Source: UBA8389 sp035719105 (GTDB lineage Bacteria; Bacteroidota; Bacteroidia; Bacteroidales; UBA1402). Taken from it: a stretch of DNA of 64,000 nucleotides. Position numbers and translations under genes: made by a program. The number at the start of each line of letters is the position of its first letter. The first letter of the stretch is position 1. Below, in pieces: positions 62,128 through 64,000 of the stretch. Location: assembly GCA_035719105.1 (NCBI GenBank), contig DASTGN010000004.1:186001-250000 (forward strand). The letters are read 5' to 3'. The notes under the pieces are model-generated. The model did no database searches and was not told the DNA's origin. It worked only from the letters and a program-made list of their open reading frames with translations.

Positions 62128-62799
62128 ATGCGCGGCAAAAAAGTCTTTCTTTTAATTGCAATCTGCAGTTTTGCGGCACTCAGTTGCGTGCAACAGAAAG
62201 ACCGGTGGGTAACCGTAAAAGGAGCCATTTCCCATCTTGGAAGTACCGCCCTTTATGTTTCTTATACGAACGCCCAGCAAAGGCGCACCATCGATACCAT
62301 CCATTCCTCCATGTCTGGCAAGTTTAATCTGAAAGTTCGTACCAGCAATGATTTGACCCCCATTACCATTTATTTTGCCACAAACAAATGTTGGACTACC
62401 CTCTTTGCAGAACCAGGTGATCACGTGACGCTGCGTGGGAACATAGACTATGTGGATATGTTGACCATTCGGGGCGGTACGGTCAATAACGATCTAAGTC
62501 GTTTCAAAATGCAAATCAGAGACCTTTATAAAGAGCGACTTGACCTTCTAAAGGGTTTCTATTCCAAAGAAAATTCCTCTGAAGTCCGATTGGCTGAAAT
62601 CAACCTGCTTCTTAAGCGGTCTGCCAAAGATTTCATTAGGGAAAATCCCGAATCCATAGCAAGTGTCGTATTGATTCAAGACTTTTTCTACCAGGATTAC
62701 GACCCTGCCACCAACGAACTTCTTGGACTGTTAAAGGGCAAAGCAAGTAATTGCAAGCTGGCGAATAAGATTCGTGAGAATCTTTTAAATGGCCGATAA
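62128..62799 (+). CDS. DUF4369-like lipoprotein
   Basis: A 223-residue lipoprotein with signal MRGKKVFLLIAICSFAALSC (lipobox AALSC). The following domain (about 25-115: WVTVKGAISHLGSTALYVSY, then FNLKVRT and LFAEPGDHVTLRGNIDYVD) resembles the DUF4369 beta-sandwich. That domain is often found in front of thioredoxin-like domains in Bacteroidota. Here no thioredoxin CxxC domain follows; instead an alpha-helical tail (about 125-223) ends the chain. Function is unknown. The start at 62128 is set by the signal peptide; the in-frame ATG at 62107 sits on the predicted transcription start. Confidence 0.75.
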   Translation: MRGKKVFLLIAICSFAALSCVQQKDRWVTVKGAISHLGSTALYVSYTNAQQRRTIDTIHSSMSGKFNLKVRTSNDLTPITIYFATNKCWTTLFAEPGDHVTLRGNIDYVDMLTIRGGTVNNDLSRFKMQIRDLYKERLDLLKGFYSKENSSEVRLAEINLLLKRSAKDFIRENPESIASVVLIQDFFYQDYDPATNELLGLLKGKASNCKLANKIRENLLNGR

Positions 62800-62800
62800 A

Positions 62801-62831
62801 TTGTTTTTTATTTAATATTTATATAACTTTG
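62801..62831 (+). promoter_or_regulatory. Promoter of comM
   Basis: TTG at 62801-62803 and TAACTTTG at 62824-62831 (perfect -7) with a 20-bp spacer, the ideal Bacteroidota arrangement. The ATG follows at 62854. Confidence 0.6.
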
Positions 62832-62853
62832 AAGCGAATCAAAACCGCTTCTT

Positions 62854-64000
62854 ATGCTTGTTAAAGTAGCCAGTGCAGCCATCCAAGGCATTCACGCAAA
62901 ATCCGTTCAAATCGAAGTCCATCTATCACGGGGCATCCGCTTTTCATTGGTCGGGTTACCTGATAATGCCGTAAGGGAAAGTCACGAACGAATCGTCTCC
63001 GCTTTGCAAGTGAATGGAATGGACTTACCCCGCAAACAGATTGTTATCAACATGGCTCCTGCCGATTTGCGCAAAGAAGGCACTTCATACGATTTGCCCT
63101 TATTGGTTGGCATCATGGCAGCAGGCGACTATATTCCCGTTTCATCCATCGAAAACAGTCTTTTTATAGGTGAACTATCTTTGGATGGTAGACTTCAGCC
63201 TATTCGCGGTGTCCTGTCTGTGGCAATGTTGACCATTGATTCGGGCATCAAACGCCTCATCCTGCCAGCAGCCAATGCACAAGAAGCCTCGGTTGTCGAG
63301 GGTCTCGAAGTTTATGGAGTGGAAAACATCTTGGAACTGGTAGCGTTGCTAAAAGATGCCAAAGCTTTCAGCCCTGCTTTGCCAAACATGCTCCCTCAAC
63401 CGCTGGATAACGCCAAACATGCCGAAGATTTTTCGGATGTGAAAGGTCAGGATTACGTAAAAAGAGCGGTCGAAGTGGCCTGTGCCGGGGGACACAATCT
63501 CTTATTGGTCGGCCCGCCGGGAGCTGGAAAAACCATGATTGCCCACTGCATTCCCGGTATCTTACCCCCAATGAGTAGGCAAGAAGCGCTCGAAACAACC
63601 AAAATTCATTCGGTGGCCGGAAAAACTCAAGTCAGGTTCGGCCTGCTTCATCAGCGTCCCTTCCGGTCTCCCCACCACAGCATCAGTGCCGTAGCATTAG
63701 TGGGCGGAGGGTCAAAACCACAACCTGGTGAAATTTCCTTAGCGCACAATGGTGTACTCTTTCTGGATGAACTTCCGGAATTCCAGCACAACGTGTTGGA
63801 GGTGCTCAGGCAACCATTGGAAGATCGTAACATCCATATTTCAAGGGTAAGTTACACCATAGATTATCCCGCTGGTTTCATGTTGGTTGCATCCATGAAC
63901 CCTTGCCCTTGCGGATATTACAACCATCCGGTGAAAGCTTGCATTTGCACACCTGGTCAAATACAACGATACATGGGACGAATTTCGGGACCTTTGCTTG
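62854..64000 (+). CDS. comM: YifB/ComM family Mg-chelatase-like AAA ATPase, N-terminal part
   Basis: A hexameric AAA+ helicase that promotes branch migration during natural transformation and recombination. Only the first 382 codons are in the window; the frame is open to the right edge. The N-terminal Lon-protease-like domain (about 1-165) starts MLVKVASAAIQGIHAKSVQI. The ATPase core has Walker A LLVGPPGAGKT (about residues 215-225), Walker B GVLFLDELPE, FRSPHHSISAVALVGGG and the zinc-type Cys cluster NPCPCGYYNHPVKACIC. The start at 62854 is 23 nt after a strong promoter. Confidence 0.95.
   Translation, partial: MLVKVASAAIQGIHAKSVQIEVHLSRGIRFSLVGLPDNAVRESHERIVSALQVNGMDLPRKQIVINMAPADLRKEGTSYDLPLLVGIMAAGDYIPVSSIENSLFIGELSLDGRLQPIRGVLSVAMLTIDSGIKRLILPAANAQEASVVEGLEVYGVENILELVALLKDAKAFSPALPNMLPQPLDNAKHAEDFSDVKGQDYVKRAVEVACAGGHNLLLVGPPGAGKTMIAHCIPGILPPMSRQEALETTKIHSVAGKTQVRFGLLHQRPFRSPHHSISAVALVGGGSKPQPGEISLAHNGVLFLDELPEFQHNVLEVLRQPLEDRNIHISRVSYTIDYPAGFMLVASMNPCPCGYYNHPVKACICTPGQIQRYMGRISGPLL

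Noticed and set aside
1..64000. tRNA, rRNA, CRISPR, insertion sequence or prophage signals
   Set aside because: None seen when reading both strands; no transposase or integrase motifs and no spaced repeat array.

Overview
The window comes from a member of the Bacteroidota, most likely the order Bacteroidales. Several things point that way. There are two SusC/SusD pairs. Bacteroidota-type promoters recur, with a -7 element TAnnTTTG present in perfect form at nine or more gene starts. Shine-Dalgarno sequences are largely missing. HU sits next to argS, and there are ATP-type PEP carboxykinase, KorAB, DUF5020 and SusE-type proteins. One amylase ends in a type IX secretion (T9SS) sorting domain, so the organism is expected to have a T9SS. 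The species cannot be named from sequence alone. No tRNA, rRNA, insertion sequence, CRISPR array or prophage was seen.

Region 1 (1-9.9 kb) is housekeeping. A minus-strand operon holds two tandem rhomboid proteases, a membrane-anchored endonuclease/exonuclease/phosphatase-family protein and the start of priA (cut by the window edge). On the plus strand are HU, argS, a beta-CASP metallo-beta-lactamase nuclease, and korAB, encoding a 2-oxoacid:ferredoxin oxidoreductase.

Region 2 (10-26.1 kb) is a one-strand, visibly AT-richer surface-polysaccharide locus. It has five glycosyltransferases, a hexapeptide acyltransferase, an SLBB polysaccharide-export protein, a Wzz-like chain-length protein, Gmd, a MurJ-superfamily flippase, a cupin, a GDP-perosamine-synthase-like aminotransferase, a Wzy-like polymerase and a methyltransferase. 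Gmd with the aminotransferase, and no GDP-fucose synthase, suggests GDP-perosamine as a building block.

Region 3 (26.2-41.4 kb) holds a DUF5020 outer-membrane protein with a purine permease, a SusC/SusD/beta-helix lipoprotein trio without a local CAZyme, upp, pckA, zwf-pgl, a methyltransferase and a C_GCAxxG_C_C protein. Region 3b (41.5-43 kb) has a small DUF2892 membrane protein, a decayed Crp/Fnr remnant and a ROK glucokinase.

Region 4 (43.1-62.0 kb, minus strand) is a complete starch/maltodextrin utilisation operon: pullulanase, MFS transporter, SusC, SusD, SusE, T9SS-exported amylase, GH31 alpha-glucosidase, a small lipoprotein and a SusA-like neopullulanase, followed by the glucokinase. 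Directly upstream lies a three-gene module: a small membrane protein, a LytS-type histidine kinase and a LytTR response regulator. Between the regulator and the operon is a near-perfect 14-bp direct repeat with a 21-bp period, just upstream of a promoter. That is the architecture of a LytTR-family operator, so this starch operon is probably driven by a two-component system and not by a SusR-type regulator. This is the most interesting signal in the window. Starch cleavage, uptake, glucose phosphorylation and the oxidative pentose phosphate steps (zwf, pgl) are thus clustered within about 20 kb.

The right edge carries a DUF4369-like lipoprotein and the first part of comM/yifB.
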